Source of the DNA: JARRNE01 sp963824085
GTDB taxonomy: Bacteria > Pseudomonadota > Gammaproteobacteria > Chromatiales > Chromatiaceae
Assembly (NCBI GenBank): GCA_963824085.1
Contig: CAWGNT010000018.1
Location: forward strand, 186,001 to 250,000
Length of the DNA: 64,000 nucleotides
Reading direction: 5' to 3'
Part shown: one piece after another, positions 24,923 through 34,387 of the stretch
How positions within the stretch are numbered: position 1 is the first letter of the stretch
Layout of the letters: each line of letters starts with the position of its first letter
The notes under the pieces: model-generated
What the model saw: the letters and a program-made list of their open reading frames with translations, nothing else
Database searches by the model: none
What the model was told of the DNA's origin: nothing
Position numbers and translations under genes: made by a program

Positions 24923-27262
24923 ATGAGCGATTTCATGCACTGGCGGCCGACCTTGGCCGAGCTGGCCGGGCCGTTCAAGCAGCCGCATCCCTGGCGCGTG
25001 TCGCTCGACCGATACACGAGAGGGATCGACAACACTCACGTCGACGTGCTCCTGAGTCCGCGTTTCAGTGGCGGAGTGCGAGAGCTGGTGCGTAAGCTCT
25101 TTCTGGAGGACGTGGGTTCTCAGCGTCGCCGCGCGCCGGACCATTTGGTCAACGCGGGGGAGCTGGATGCCTTCCGCGAGAGCTATGTGGCGCTTTTCGA
25201 GGCCGCGTTCGAGCACGCACATGCGCATTCCGGGCGCGACCGTATAGCACTGCTGCAGGTCTCGTTGCTGAAGTGTCTGTTGACCAGTGTGGCCGGAGGC
25301 GCGGCGCACCTGCGCGAGAAGCTCGCCGACATGGCCCGCTGGGAGCAAGCGAATGCCTCCGGCCGCACCCTCGAGCTTCACGAAGACCTGGTGACCCTCA
25401 AGCGCGAGGAGAACGCCATCAGCCGACGCGTGCTGCAGCTGCTGTTCCGCCAGATCAGGACGATAGAGGAGGGACAGCTGCCCCAGCTGCGCGCCTCCCT
25501 CGCTGGCGAGGCGTGGCCACTTCCCGAGGGGGCATTCTTCAATCCGGTACTGCTGACGCCTCGCCTCGAAGGCATTCGCGACCTCGTCCAGGACTATCCG
25601 GCCGCATTCGTCGTCGAGATCGGGGACGAGGATTCGCTGTTTCAGACGAATCAGTGCATAACGAAGGTTCTTCAGCAGTACCTTCCGCCTTGGACGCAGC
25701 TTCCGTCGAAAGGGAGTATTTTCAGGGCCGCGGGGGCTGAGGTGAGACGCGACCAGGGTCTCCTGAGAGGGTTTCTTCAGACCGAGATCCTTTTGAGCCG
25801 CTTCTTGTCTCCGGAGGAGTATCGCTTAGGCCGCTCCACTTGGCTCGATGACCCGGAGAATCTCGGTCGCTTCTTGCGGGTGCGAGAACCCTCGGATGCT
25901 GGGGACGAGGACTCGGCCTCAGCTGTCGACCCGTATTGGCGCGATCCACGCTGGCGCATGTTCCAGCGTGCGGTCAGGGACGAGCTCCACCGGTGTCTCG
26001 ACCTTTACGGCCTCAGTGAGCGAGCGATTCTGGGCTATTGGCTGCCGTCCGTGCGTCAGCAGCTCGGGAGGCCGATTCCGCTATCCGTCGTCGTGGACTT
26101 TGTTGACGGACGCCTGACCCGTCGTCGCCTCAGGCAGCGGTTGGAGACCCTGCGCCTTGGGCTCGATCCAGGTGTTACCGGGCGCGTTCTGGAGCGCGCG
26201 GCGAGTGAGCTTCGACGGCTGACGACCGAGGAGCGTGGAAGATACCTCGACAGGTACCTGGCGGACTTTCTCACCCTGCGGCGAGACCTGAAGCTGGCCT
26301 ACAAGACCTACGAAACGATGGATGCGGTTCGCCTCGTAGAGGACCCAGACGAGGTCAGACTGTCCCGTTCGAATGGCACGCTGCACGAGTTTCCGGGCCG
26401 GACTGAGCGGCCGCCTCAGCTGCGGCGGGTCCGCGCCCATGCAGTCATCAAGGCGGACGTGCGAGGGTCGACCCAAATCACGGAAGGGTTGCGGGCCAAG
26501 GGGCTGAACCCGGCCTCGCATTTCAGTCTGAATTTCTTCGAGCCGGTGAACAAGCTGTTGCCGGAGTACGGGGCGGAGAAGCTCTTCGTCGAGGGTGACG
26601 CGGTCATTCTCGTCATCTTCGAGTACGAAGGCGATGGCCCGGGCGCGGCGGTAGCGCGGGCCTGCGGTCTGGCCCGCAAGATCCTCCAGGTCGTCTCCCT
26701 GCAAAATGCCTTCAACCGCTCGAACGGGCTTCCCGACCTGGAGCTCGGTGTGGGCATTGCCTTCTCTCCGCGCGAGCCGAACTTCCTCTATGACGAGGGC
26801 CACCGGATCATGATTTCCGGGGCCATTAACCGTGCCGACCGGCTTTGCAGCTGCGATTCGGTCTTGCGCGCAGAGCGGTTCGTCCCGGAGAGCGACACGT
26901 TTCGCGTCAGTGTCGTACGCGACAGCAAGGTGCCGCGCGGCGCACGTCGCGATGATCTCCTGAGCTACAACGTCAACGGGATCAAGATGGAGGAGGCGGC
27001 ATTCTTCAAGCTGCAGGGCGAGGTATCTTTGCGCCAGGTTCGCCTGCCGGACGACGAGGGTGAGCCGAGCCTCTTTTTCGCCGGACGTTACCAGGATGCC
27101 CTGAACCGCGCCCATTGGCTGGTGGTGCGCTACTGCCCGGCCCGTGAGTGGGACGGCAAGGTACTGGGCGAGACCGACCCCGAGCGACGGCACTTCTTCG
27201 AGGTGATCGTCGACGAGCACCTGTCCAGACGCATACGCAGACTGGGCGGTACCGAGACCTGA
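24923..27262 (+). CDS. large protein with C-terminal class III nucleotidyl cyclase domain
   Basis: A 779-residue protein of no family I can name. Residues 1 to about 500 are mostly helical with no signal peptide or membrane segment; a helix-rich, Arg/Leu-rich stretch lies at 380-480. From about 504 a class III cyclase-like domain follows: first metal-binding Asp in IKADVRGST (about 512), second Asp in VEGDAVIL (about 559), and the Asn and Arg of the catalytic pair in AINRADR (636 and 640). The residues needed for two-metal catalysis therefore seem present, so cAMP or cGMP synthesis is possible; the base-specifying residues cannot be read with confidence. The start MSDFMHWRPTLAELAGPF is set by the end of the upstream repeat and by where the protein-like sequence begins. 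An inositol-phosphatase-like gene follows 160 bases later. Confidence 0.8.
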   Translation: MSDFMHWRPTLAELAGPFKQPHPWRVSLDRYTRGIDNTHVDVLLSPRFSGGVRELVRKLFLEDVGSQRRRAPDHLVNAGELDAFRESYVALFEAAFEHAHAHSGRDRIALLQVSLLKCLLTSVAGGAAHLREKLADMARWEQANASGRTLELHEDLVTLKREENAISRRVLQLLFRQIRTIEEGQLPQLRASLAGEAWPLPEGAFFNPVLLTPRLEGIRDLVQDYPAAFVVEIGDEDSLFQTNQCITKVLQQYLPPWTQLPSKGSIFRAAGAEVRRDQGLLRGFLQTEILLSRFLSPEEYRLGRSTWLDDPENLGRFLRVREPSDAGDEDSASAVDPYWRDPRWRMFQRAVRDELHRCLDLYGLSERAILGYWLPSVRQQLGRPIPLSVVVDFVDGRLTRRRLRQRLETLRLGLDPGVTGRVLERAASELRRLTTEERGRYLDRYLADFLTLRRDLKLAYKTYETMDAVRLVEDPDEVRLSRSNGTLHEFPGRTERPPQLRRVRAHAVIKADVRGSTQITEGLRAKGLNPASHFSLNFFEPVNKLLPEYGAEKLFVEGDAVILVIFEYEGDGPGAAVARACGLARKILQVVSLQNAFNRSNGLPDLELGVGIAFSPREPNFLYDEGHRIMISGAINRADRLCSCDSVLRAERFVPESDTFRVSVVRDSKVPRGARRDDLLSYNVNGIKMEEAAFFKLQGEVSLRQVRLPDDEGEPSLFFAGRYQDALNRAHWLVVRYCPAREWDGKVLGETDPERRHFFEVIVDEHLSRRIRRLGGTET

Positions 27263-27422
27263 CGCGAGCTCATGGCCAGCGGCTCGCCCTCGGCCTGACG
27301 GCTCCCGCTCGCTAGGCTGTCGGTGCCGATCGGCTGCGTGATCCGGACGTCACGGACGATCTCTCGTCCAACCGGACCCCCTTGCCAGCAGCACGAATCA
27401 CCGAACGGTTCCCGAAAGGGCT

Positions 27423-28292
27423 ATGATGCGCGCCCGCGTCCGGTTTGCGATCGAGAGGATTCCCGTGACACCAGAGCTCGACCATCTCTGCCGGCTCCTG
27501 CGCGCCGCCGCGCATGCCGAGATCATGCCTCGCTTCCGCAGCGTCTCTGTCCGGCACAAGGCGGACGGCAGCCTCGTCACGGACGCCGATCTGGCGGTCC
27601 AGCGCTACCTTGGCCGCGAGCTGCGGCAGCGTTTCCCCGGTACGCCTATGCTCGCAGAGGAGATGGCCGTCGACGAGCAGCGGCGTCTGCTCGATGAGGC
27701 CGAGGGCGGCGTCTGGTGTCTCGACCCGCTTGACGGAACCAGCAACTACGCGTGCGGGTTCCCGGTCTTTTCCGTATCCCTTGCCCTTCTCGAAGGCCGC
27801 GAGGCGGTCCTTGGCGTCGTTCTCGACCCCGTACGGGACGAGTGCTTCTGTGCGCAGCGGGGCGGCGGCGCCTTCCTCAACGGGGAGCCGTTGGTGCTTT
27901 CCTCCGCTCTGCGGGAGCTTCGCGATTGCTTGGCCATGGTCGACCTCAAGCGTCTTGCTGCGTCCGACCTGCCGCGCCATGGGGGCGTGTCCCCCTATCG
28001 TTCCCAGCGTAACCTGGGGTCCGTCGCACTCGACTGGTGCTGGCTCGCCGCCGGGCGGGTCCAGCTCTATCTGCACGGTGGACAGAAGTTGTGGGACTAC
28101 GCGGCGGGACGGCTGATCGCCACCGAAGCGGGTGTTGCGTCACGCGTGTTTTCGCCGAGCGGAGCCGAGCCCGCGGCGGGACTCTCCCTCGAGCCGCGCA
28201 CGGCGGTTGCAGCGGCGAACGACAGACTCCTCGGGGCTTGGCTCGCGTGGCTCGGCCTCCCGCGGCGGGTGTCCGGAGACCAGAACGCGTGA
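27423..28292 (+). CDS. inositol monophosphatase family protein
   Basis: The 289-residue protein has the Li-sensitive Mg-dependent phosphatase motifs: MLAEEM (about residue 81), WCLDPLDGTSNYACGFP (about 99) and QKLWDYAAG (about 221), giving the Glu and Asp metal ligands. Related proteins are SuhB and CysQ. SuhB also acts in rRNA antitermination, while CysQ removes 3'-phosphoadenosine 5'-phosphate. The sequence does not decide between inositol phosphate, fructose bisphosphate and PAP as substrate. AAAGGG precedes the ATG pair at 27423. It is in line with the cyclase gene and a Sel1 gene. Confidence 0.9.
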   Translation: MMRARVRFAIERIPVTPELDHLCRLLRAAAHAEIMPRFRSVSVRHKADGSLVTDADLAVQRYLGRELRQRFPGTPMLAEEMAVDEQRRLLDEAEGGVWCLDPLDGTSNYACGFPVFSVSLALLEGREAVLGVVLDPVRDECFCAQRGGGAFLNGEPLVLSSALRELRDCLAMVDLKRLAASDLPRHGGVSPYRSQRNLGSVALDWCWLAAGRVQLYLHGGQKLWDYAAGRLIATEAGVASRVFSPSGAEPAAGLSLEPRTAVAAANDRLLGAWLAWLGLPRRVSGDQNA

Positions 28293-28403
28293 GTGCAGGG
28301 TTTGAATCTCGGGTCCCGGCCCTTAGGTTCCTGGGCACCCATGCGGCTTGCGACTCGCGTTTCCCGTCGCCCGCCCTCGATCGAACAGCCCACGGAACCG
28401 ATT

Positions 28404-28847
28404 ATGTCCAACGAACCGACCGACTTTGACATGGAGCTTTCCAGCGGTATTGCCGCCTTCGAAGCCAAACACTTTTCCCGCGCCACGGGCCTCCTTTCGC
28501 CGCTCGCCGATGCCGGCAACCCGGAGGCCCAGTATCGCATGGCCATCATGGCCCAGAACGGTCTCGGAATGCACGACAACCCATTGCTCGCCTACAAGTA
28601 CATGAAGGCGGCCGCCGAGGCCGGTCTCGGTCTGGCACAGCATGGTCTCGGCTTCATGTATCTCGAAGGGGAATGCGCGGATAAGGATCCCCAAAAGGCC
28701 GTCCAGTGGTTTCGCAGGGCGGCGGAGCAGGGTCTCGCCGGATCACAGACGACACTCGCCATGATGTACGAAGAGGGGCGGGGGGTCGAGAAGGACCTCG
28801 ACGAGGCCAAGAAGTGGTACCGCATGGCAGGGTTCGAAGACCGGTAA
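28404..28847 (+). CDS. Sel1-like repeat protein
   Basis: The 147-residue protein contains three to four Sel1-type repeats of about 36 residues, seen as GNPEAQYRMAIMAQNGLGMHDN, GLAQHGLGFMYLEGECADKD and GSQTTLAMMYEEGRGVEKD. These form alpha-solenoids that bind other proteins. No signal peptide is visible from the start chosen (MSNEPTDFDMELSSG at 28404), so it may be cytoplasmic. The frame is open upstream but the added residues look non-coding. It probably ends the cyclase-phosphatase group. Confidence 0.85.
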   Translation: MSNEPTDFDMELSSGIAAFEAKHFSRATGLLSPLADAGNPEAQYRMAIMAQNGLGMHDNPLLAYKYMKAAAEAGLGLAQHGLGFMYLEGECADKDPQKAVQWFRRAAEQGLAGSQTTLAMMYEEGRGVEKDLDEAKKWYRMAGFEDR

Positions 28848-30416
28848 AACGGCCCGCCTTTTCGACCAGCGCGCCGACACTTATCCCCGGCCCATTCCCT
28901 TGGCGGCGGCGACTTAACTCCTCGTCGCTCAAGGCCGATGTGCCCGCTCCCGAGGGGGTTGCGCGGCGTCCCGCCGCTGGTGGCGCACATGTCGTTGGGA
29001 ATCCGCGGCTCACCCTGCGGCTGGTAAGTCCTTCGGCTAGGGCGGTCCACACTCTGAGAACCTAAGCCCATCTACCGCTGCCTGCCCGGGGCCTGTCGGG
29101 CGTCGGCGACTGGTGTCAACGATCTCCGAGCACAGTCTCGCGGGGGTTGGTGTAGTCATCTGGCGCCGCCGAAACGAACGTGCCGAGAGGAGACACTCTC
29201 GGCCGAGGGAGAAGGGTCTCGATACCTAACCGGAGGCCCTACTTTCTGAGTGCTCGGATTCTCCCCCGGCGTTGCCGCTCCGCCTTTTTCTCTTGCACCC
29301 TCCCCGGTTGCAGTCGCTGTATGGCAACACAAGAATAAACGCGGTAAATCAATGCGTTGTAAAGATTTCCTTGTCTAGCGTCACTGTGCGACGACAGATT
29401 TCCGGTCATCATTCTGCTGTGCGCGGCACGGCCGATCCGGAGAATCGCCCGCTTGGACAATGGGTTAGCTCTGGTGGCGCGAAAAGTGCCCCAGGGTTCC
29501 AGCGCGTGGGTTGCGATCGGCGCCTGCCGCTTGGTCGGGGCCATGGGCACGGGTGGCGCCTGCAACGGCAGCACTCATGCTGTGTGGCCCAACGCAAATG
29601 CGAGCGCCATGGATAACGATCCCGGCGTGGGCCCGTCACCAACCGTCCTCAACTGGTGAGGAAGGTGACGCCCCCTCGGATCGCCGCTGTCTCGGTTGCG
29701 CGATCGGGTCGGCCGCGGCTGTCGCGGTGCGCCGGAGGAAGCGAGCCGGGCGCATACGCACACGCTATGGAGACGCAACCCCATGGTGGGACGGTCGTAG
29801 TTGCACCGGAGGTTAGAAAGATCCCCCTACCTCGGTTTGGGCCCCCGGAGTCCCCCCGCGCGGGCCCATTTTTTTCGATTGGCTCTTAGCTCATCGGCCT
29901 GGCAGAGCGGCCACCGAAGTGCCGGTGACAATGCCGTATCTATCGGCGCAACTTTTCGGCTCTGGCCTGATGGGTTGGATTGCGGGCGACACAGTTGTCG
30001 GCAGCAGGTAGGCTGACCTCAACGTACGTGGAGGTGTTCAGGGCGTCGCCCGACGCCCGCGGTCCAGCCCCGGAACACCGACAACTTGACCGTGCCCGGG
30101 GATGGGGCTAATCAGTCCCATACTTGGGTTGGGAGCAAGCGAAACGGGCGTCTTCCCGGCCCCATGCGGGCGAGCGAAGCTTGGCGGCGTCCGCCCCGGA
30201 TCTCCGGACTCTCTGTACGAAAGACGCACCGACGGGCAAAGTCGCGGCGGTTGATGGGATAGGGCGGTGCGTCGCATGGAGCCCGCAAGCTTGCATTATG
30301 ATGTCCGGCTGTTGATGGTGGTTTCCGCCGTTCGCGGGACCTCGAACCGTGTCATTTGGGTTTGGGCGCCCGACGTGTTTCGCCGACTCCAACACCGTCC
30401 GCAAAAGGTGACACAG
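28848..30416. other. long stretch without recognisable gene
   Basis: About 1.57 kb separates the Sel1 gene from the thioredoxin gene. Open frames of up to 114 codons occur on both strands (for example 29272-29616 and 29239-29574), but none shows a family motif or a good start, and opposite frames compete equally. A rightward terminator at 29838-29875 implies that something is transcribed before it. A TGTGC/GCACA-type stem at about 28940-29000 is visible. A non-coding RNA or a decayed gene is possible. Confidence 0.5.
29838..29875 (+). terminator. rho-independent terminator with no obvious gene before it
   Basis: TGGGCCC (29838-29844) pairs perfectly with GGGCCCA (29862-29868) and is followed by seven Ts. 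The 17-base loop is C-rich. On the minus strand there is no T-tract, so it stops rightward transcription. The nearest rightward gene, the Sel1 gene, ends a kilobase upstream. Confidence 0.55.
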
Positions 30417-31010
30417 ATGAAGAGATCCAGGCTCAGCCTCAAGCCGGCAGCCGTCGCGCTAGCCTTCTTTTCGGTCCTCGCCCTCTGCCCACCGCTGCTC
30501 GGCGCCGGTGAGATCTCCGAGGCGACTGCCGCCCAACGCCCTGAGCTGCGCCTCCCCGATCTGAAGGGTCAGGACCGGGACCTCGGCGACTTTCGCGGCA
30601 AGGTCCTGCTTGTGAACTTCTGGGCAAGCTGGTGTACCCCTTGTATCGAAGAGATGCCGAGCATCCAGCGACTCGCCGATCAGATGCGGGACAAACCCTT
30701 TGCCGTAATCGGCGTCAACGTCGAGGAATCGCGATTTCGCGCAATGAGCATCGCCCAGCGGCTGAAGCTCAGCTTTCCGGTCCTACTGGATACGGAAGGC
30801 GAGGTCTTCAAACGCTGGGGCGCGACAGTGCTTCCGACGACCTACGTGCTGGATCCCATGGGCGTTGTCCGCTATATCGGACGGGGCCCGATCGTATGGG
30901 ATGCAGCAGACGTCCTGGCCATGCTGGAGGGTCTTGCGAAGGCCCCGGCGCAGTCAGCTCCGTCCGATCAGCAGAAAGCGGACGTACCTGAAACGGAAAG
31001 GTCCCCTTGA
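30417..31010 (+). CDS. TlpA/ResA-type thiol-disulfide protein, exported
   Basis: The 197-residue protein has an N-terminal signal or anchor (SLKPAAVALAFFSVLALCPPLLGAG) and a thioredoxin fold with the active site NFWASWCTPCIEEMPS (about residue 73). The cis-proline region is TVLPTTYVLDP. Such proteins reduce or oxidise periplasmic cysteines, for example in cytochrome c maturation. The start at 30417 has AAAAGG upstream. It is convergent with tmcA, with only 37 bases between the two stops. Confidence 0.92.
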   Translation: MKRSRLSLKPAAVALAFFSVLALCPPLLGAGEISEATAAQRPELRLPDLKGQDRDLGDFRGKVLLVNFWASWCTPCIEEMPSIQRLADQMRDKPFAVIGVNVEESRFRAMSIAQRLKLSFPVLLDTEGEVFKRWGATVLPTTYVLDPMGVVRYIGRGPIVWDAADVLAMLEGLAKAPAQSAPSDQQKADVPETERSP

Positions 31011-31047
31011 GGGTACTGAGGACGGCGTGCCGCTGGTCCCCACGGTC

Positions 31048-33093
31048 TCACGGCTGGGGCCGCGCGTGGTGCTCCAGCAGTTTTCCTACCGCATCGCGTA
31101 GCAGCGATGTCACCTGGGCGCGCCCGCTCGTGCCGACCAGACTTGCGGTCTCGCTCCACCCGCGGTGCTGCAGCACCTTCGCGATCAGGGCGTCTCTCTC
31201 GGTGTTCGAGAGGACATCCGAGCACAGGGCGCCGCCGAGGCGACCGGAGATGAGCTTGATTAGGACAGGAAGGGCGGCCTCGTAGGGGCGAAGCGCAAGG
31301 GCGAAGCTGGCGAGCTCATCGAGCTCCCTCTCCCTCAGGCCGAGGCGGCCCGGCACTATACCCCGGATGATCTGAGCCGCGATCTCGGGCTCCAAATCCC
31401 GCAGGGGCTCGGCCAGGAGGGCAGGCACTCGCTCACCAAGCCTGCGCTGCGCGAGCGACTGCAGCGCCTCTCCCGTGGGGGTGACTGCTCGCAGCACGAC
31501 GGCCGCATGCTCCCCGCTTGCCGCGTTGCGGCTGGTGCCGAGGTGCGCGGGCGCAAAGCCGCAGCGTGCCCAGAAGCGGAGCAGATTCACCGTGGCGCCG
31601 AAGCTTGCGCCAACGAGATCCACTCCGAGCGCCGATACATCTCGCGATATCGCGTCCAGCAGCTGTCTCCCGAGGCCGCGGCCCTGCACGGCTGGGTGAA
31701 CGGCGATGCGTACGATGCGGCCAATGCGCAGCGTCGGCGCCTCCCCGAGCCCGGCGTGGATCGACAGGGTTTGGGGGAGCAGGTGTCCGCGGGGGCGGCG
31801 GCGTCCCTCGAAGACCGCTTTGGTCAACTCTGGACCAAATCCTCCCTCTATCGCTACCAGCGCTGTGGCGGCCACGTTGTCGCCGTGTTTGAGCGCGTAG
31901 ACTCGGATGTTGGGGCCGTCGAGGAGGTGGCGGAGGTCCATCGGCCGGGTCTGGTAGTGGGCGAGCACCAGCAGCCCGAAAATCTGTGAAAGCGTGGGCT
32001 CATCCTCAGTGAGGGCGTCGCGATCGAGTCGCTCGAAGTGGCAGCTGTGTGGACGAGCCCCAGCCACCCCGGCCTCGGCTGCCGGCACCGCGCTCAGGAG
32101 TAAAGCGCGGGCCGACAGGCCCTCCAACGGATCACTCGCCGCCCAACGGACCGGTGTATCTAGGCTGAGCTCACGCCATTCGGGGGAGACTTGGTGCAGG
32201 GTGCGGCGAAAGCGAATGTCGAAGCTGCGGCCGGTCCCCTCGTATCCGTGGACTGTGGTGGCAAACACTACCCTTCTGTGCCGGCGCAGCATGGCCGCAA
32301 GCAATGGGGCCGGGATGCCTGCGGCCTCATCAACGAAAAGGAGATCAGCGCTACGCCGGGTGTGCGGGACGGCATCGGGAGGCAAGAACTCTATGACGGC
32401 GTCTCCCCGATCGATCCGTCCGGGATGGACGTTCGCCTTTGGCAGGAGGCGCTCGGCATGTTGGAACAGCGGTTCGACCGCTGCGTGCCTTGGTGCGGTG
32501 ACCATGATCCGCAGGTCTGCTTCGCGCAGCAGCTTCGCGGCGGCAATCCCCAAGGCCGACGATTTGCCCCGGCCGCGGTCGGAGGTGAGCACCAGGGGTC
32601 GACGTGCACGCCCGCGGGCGGTGGCGACGATTGCCTCCACTGCCGCCGCCTGATCCACCGTACGGCATTCCTCGGCGGACTTCGAGTTGGGTCGGTGGAT
32701 GGCCGGCGCCTCGGGTCCGGGCGCGGGGATTGCCTGACCCTGTGCCACGACGACGGCCCCAGCGGAAACCTGCAGTACCCCTACGAAACGGCGTAGGAAG
32801 CGGCCGGTGACCTGGTCCGGCGTATAGGGATGAACGGCGATGCGGCTGGCTTGAGGGTCCAGCAGCTGGGGCCAGACATCGAGGGGGGGAGTGAGCAGGA
32901 CCAGCAGACCGCCCCCGCGCAGCGCGCCGAGGGCGGCGCCAAAGCTGTCCGGGTCGAAGCCGCTGTGCGCGTCGTAGATCAGTGTGTCAAGCTCGCCACC
33001 GAGCAGCCGTCCACCATCCGAGACGCCGAGGCAGCGCCTCGCCGAGCGCCGATCGGTGAGCCAGGTGACCTCCTCTCCTCGCTCATCGCTCAA
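31048..33093 (-). CDS. tmcA: tRNA(Met) cytidine acetyltransferase TmcA
   Basis: The enzyme makes N4-acetylcytidine at the wobble base of elongator tRNA-Met, using acetyl-CoA and ATP. A Walker-like TSDRGRGKSSALG (about residue 170), VDEAAGIP near 258 (helicase-like RecD/DEAD module), and a GNAT acetyltransferase core with VRIAVHPAVQGRGLGRQLL near 468 appear in order. The first ordinary start in frame is TTG at 33093. However, the frame continues upstream, and the residues there (SVALRAQAIGLNERRTLIIAGG) look like the true TmcA N-terminus, up to the folE stop, where only a CTG is available (overlapping as CTGA). The real start is therefore uncertain and the protein may be about 50 residues longer. 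It follows folE on the same strand. Confidence 0.9.
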   Translation of the reverse strand: MSDERGEEVTWLTDRRSARRCLGVSDGGRLLGGELDTLIYDAHSGFDPDSFGAALGALRGGGLLVLLTPPLDVWPQLLDPQASRIAVHPYTPDQVTGRFLRRFVGVLQVSAGAVVVAQGQAIPAPGPEAPAIHRPNSKSAEECRTVDQAAAVEAIVATARGRARRPLVLTSDRGRGKSSALGIAAAKLLREADLRIMVTAPRHAAVEPLFQHAERLLPKANVHPGRIDRGDAVIEFLPPDAVPHTRRSADLLFVDEAAGIPAPLLAAMLRRHRRVVFATTVHGYEGTGRSFDIRFRRTLHQVSPEWRELSLDTPVRWAASDPLEGLSARALLLSAVPAAEAGVAGARPHSCHFERLDRDALTEDEPTLSQIFGLLVLAHYQTRPMDLRHLLDGPNIRVYALKHGDNVAATALVAIEGGFGPELTKAVFEGRRRPRGHLLPQTLSIHAGLGEAPTLRIGRIVRIAVHPAVQGRGLGRQLLDAISRDVSALGVDLVGASFGATVNLLRFWARCGFAPAHLGTSRNAASGEHAAVVLRAVTPTGEALQSLAQRRLGERVPALLAEPLRDLEPEIAAQIIRGIVPGRLGLRERELDELASFALALRPYEAALPVLIKLISGRLGGALCSDVLSNTERDALIAKVLQHRGWSETASLVGTSGRAQVTSLLRDAVGKLLEHHARPQP

Positions 33094-33269
33094 GAGCGAC
33101 CCTGTTGCCGCCAGGGTCCAGCGATCGCCGCCGGCGATAATCAGCGTCCGGCGCTCGTTTAAGCCGATCGCTTGGGCACGAAGCGCTACCGAGAGGCGAT
33201 AGAGTGCAGCCTGATCCGAAGCGGACAGGGACTCCCGACTCGATACGCGCTCGCCGTCGGGTGGCGTGC

Positions 33270-33908
33270 TCAGCCGCGAATGAATCCCATGAACTCTGCG
33301 CGCGTCCGCGCGTCCTCTTCGAAGGTGCCGCGCATAGCGCTAGAGACCGTACTGCTGCTCTGTTTCTGCACCCCGCGCATCATCATGCAGGTGTGACTGG
33401 CCTCCATGACGACGGCGACTCCGTGGGCGCCCAAGTGCTCCATCAATGCATCGGCGACCTGATTGGTGAGCCGCTCCTGAACCTGCAGGCGACGCGCAAA
33501 TACGTCGACCACCCGGGCGATCTTGCTCAGGCCGACCACTTTCCCGTTGGGCAAGTAGCCTACGTGGGCGCGACCGAAGAAGGGCAGCATGTGGTGCTCG
33601 CACATGGAGTAGAACTCGATGTCGCGCACTACCACCATCTCTTTGCAGTCTTCCGCGAACACCGCCTTCTTGATGATGTCCTCGGCGGACTGTTGGTAAC
33701 CGCTAGTAAGGAAGTCCAACGCCTTGGCGACTCGCAACGGCGTTCGCCGCAGGCCCTCGCGGCTCGGGTCCTCCCCGATCTCCTCAAGCATCGAGCGCAC
33801 CAGGTGCTCCTTCCTGGCATCGTAGACCTCTTCCTCCGACTCGGCCTCGAAGCTTGGGGCATAATGCCCGTGCGAGACGATCCGAGTGACCTGATTCTGT
33901 TGCGACAT
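33270..33908 (-). CDS. folE: GTP cyclohydrolase I FolE
   Basis: The 212-residue enzyme opens folate and pterin synthesis by converting GTP to dihydroneopterin triphosphate. Zinc ligands are visible in YSMCEHHMLPFFG (about residue 105) and ASHTCMMMRGVQKQ (about residue 177). The ATG at 33908 gives MSQQNQVTRIVSHGHYAP. It is the first gene of the leftward folE-tmcA pair and is divergent from the NAGGN operon. Folate genes folB, folK and the pteridine reductase are about 14 kb to the left. Confidence 0.96.
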   Translation of the reverse strand: MSQQNQVTRIVSHGHYAPSFEAESEEEVYDARKEHLVRSMLEEIGEDPSREGLRRTPLRVAKALDFLTSGYQQSAEDIIKKAVFAEDCKEMVVVRDIEFYSMCEHHMLPFFGRAHVGYLPNGKVVGLSKIARVVDVFARRLQVQERLTNQVADALMEHLGAHGVAVVMEASHTCMMMRGVQKQSSSTVSSAMRGTFEEDARTRAEFMGFIRG

Positions 33909-34387
33909 GGTTCCGCCTCTGTCGGATGGTTGAAAGACGAACCCCCGCGATGATGGGAAATTCAGTCGAATTAAGCCGCTATTGAAGATGGGGGGGGTTG
34001 CGCCGAAAAGAAGACGGGGGTGGAGTTTTCCGTCGTGGCGCGGCGCATCGCCGGCGATCGGAGCTGGAATGGGCCTGGAAATACCTTTATACTTCAATGC
34101 GTTTCGCATTGCCCCCCTTTTTGCGGACGAAAGGCCCACGAAATGCCGCCGATCGCTCCTGCCGTTAGCCGCTGTTTCTACTTCCAATTCAATGCATCCC
34201 AGGCGCCGAAGACCAGACAACCTACCGGGTTAACGGCCGTCTGTTCGTCCGGCTTCAAGCATGTGAATGGCGACCCTCGGGACGCACGTCGCGCCCGCCC
34301 GTCTCGTTCGTGACGTCGCGCTCGACGCCAGACCCTTCTGACCCTCGTCTCAACTTCCTCCCCATCCAACAAACGGAAAGACATCCA
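33909..34387. promoter_or_regulatory. divergent control region of folE and the NAGGN operon
   Basis: No gene is present. The notable element is a perfect hairpin CAATGCG-TTT-CGCATTG (34095-34111) followed by CCCCCCTTTTT. For rightward transcription this looks like a small terminator or attenuator about 280 bases before the amidotransferase start. NAGGN synthesis is osmotically induced in other bacteria, so control in this leader would make sense, but that is inference. Confidence 0.4.

Noticed and set aside
29272..29616. A hypothetical protein of 114 residues, or its antisense of 111 residues
   Set aside because: No family, no ribosome-binding site, and both strands look equally open, as expected in GC-rich non-coding DNA.
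29720..29760. SRP RNA-like tetraloop region (CCGGAGGAAGC)
   Set aside because: Only a few bases resemble the SRP helix 8 consensus; flanks do not pair as needed.
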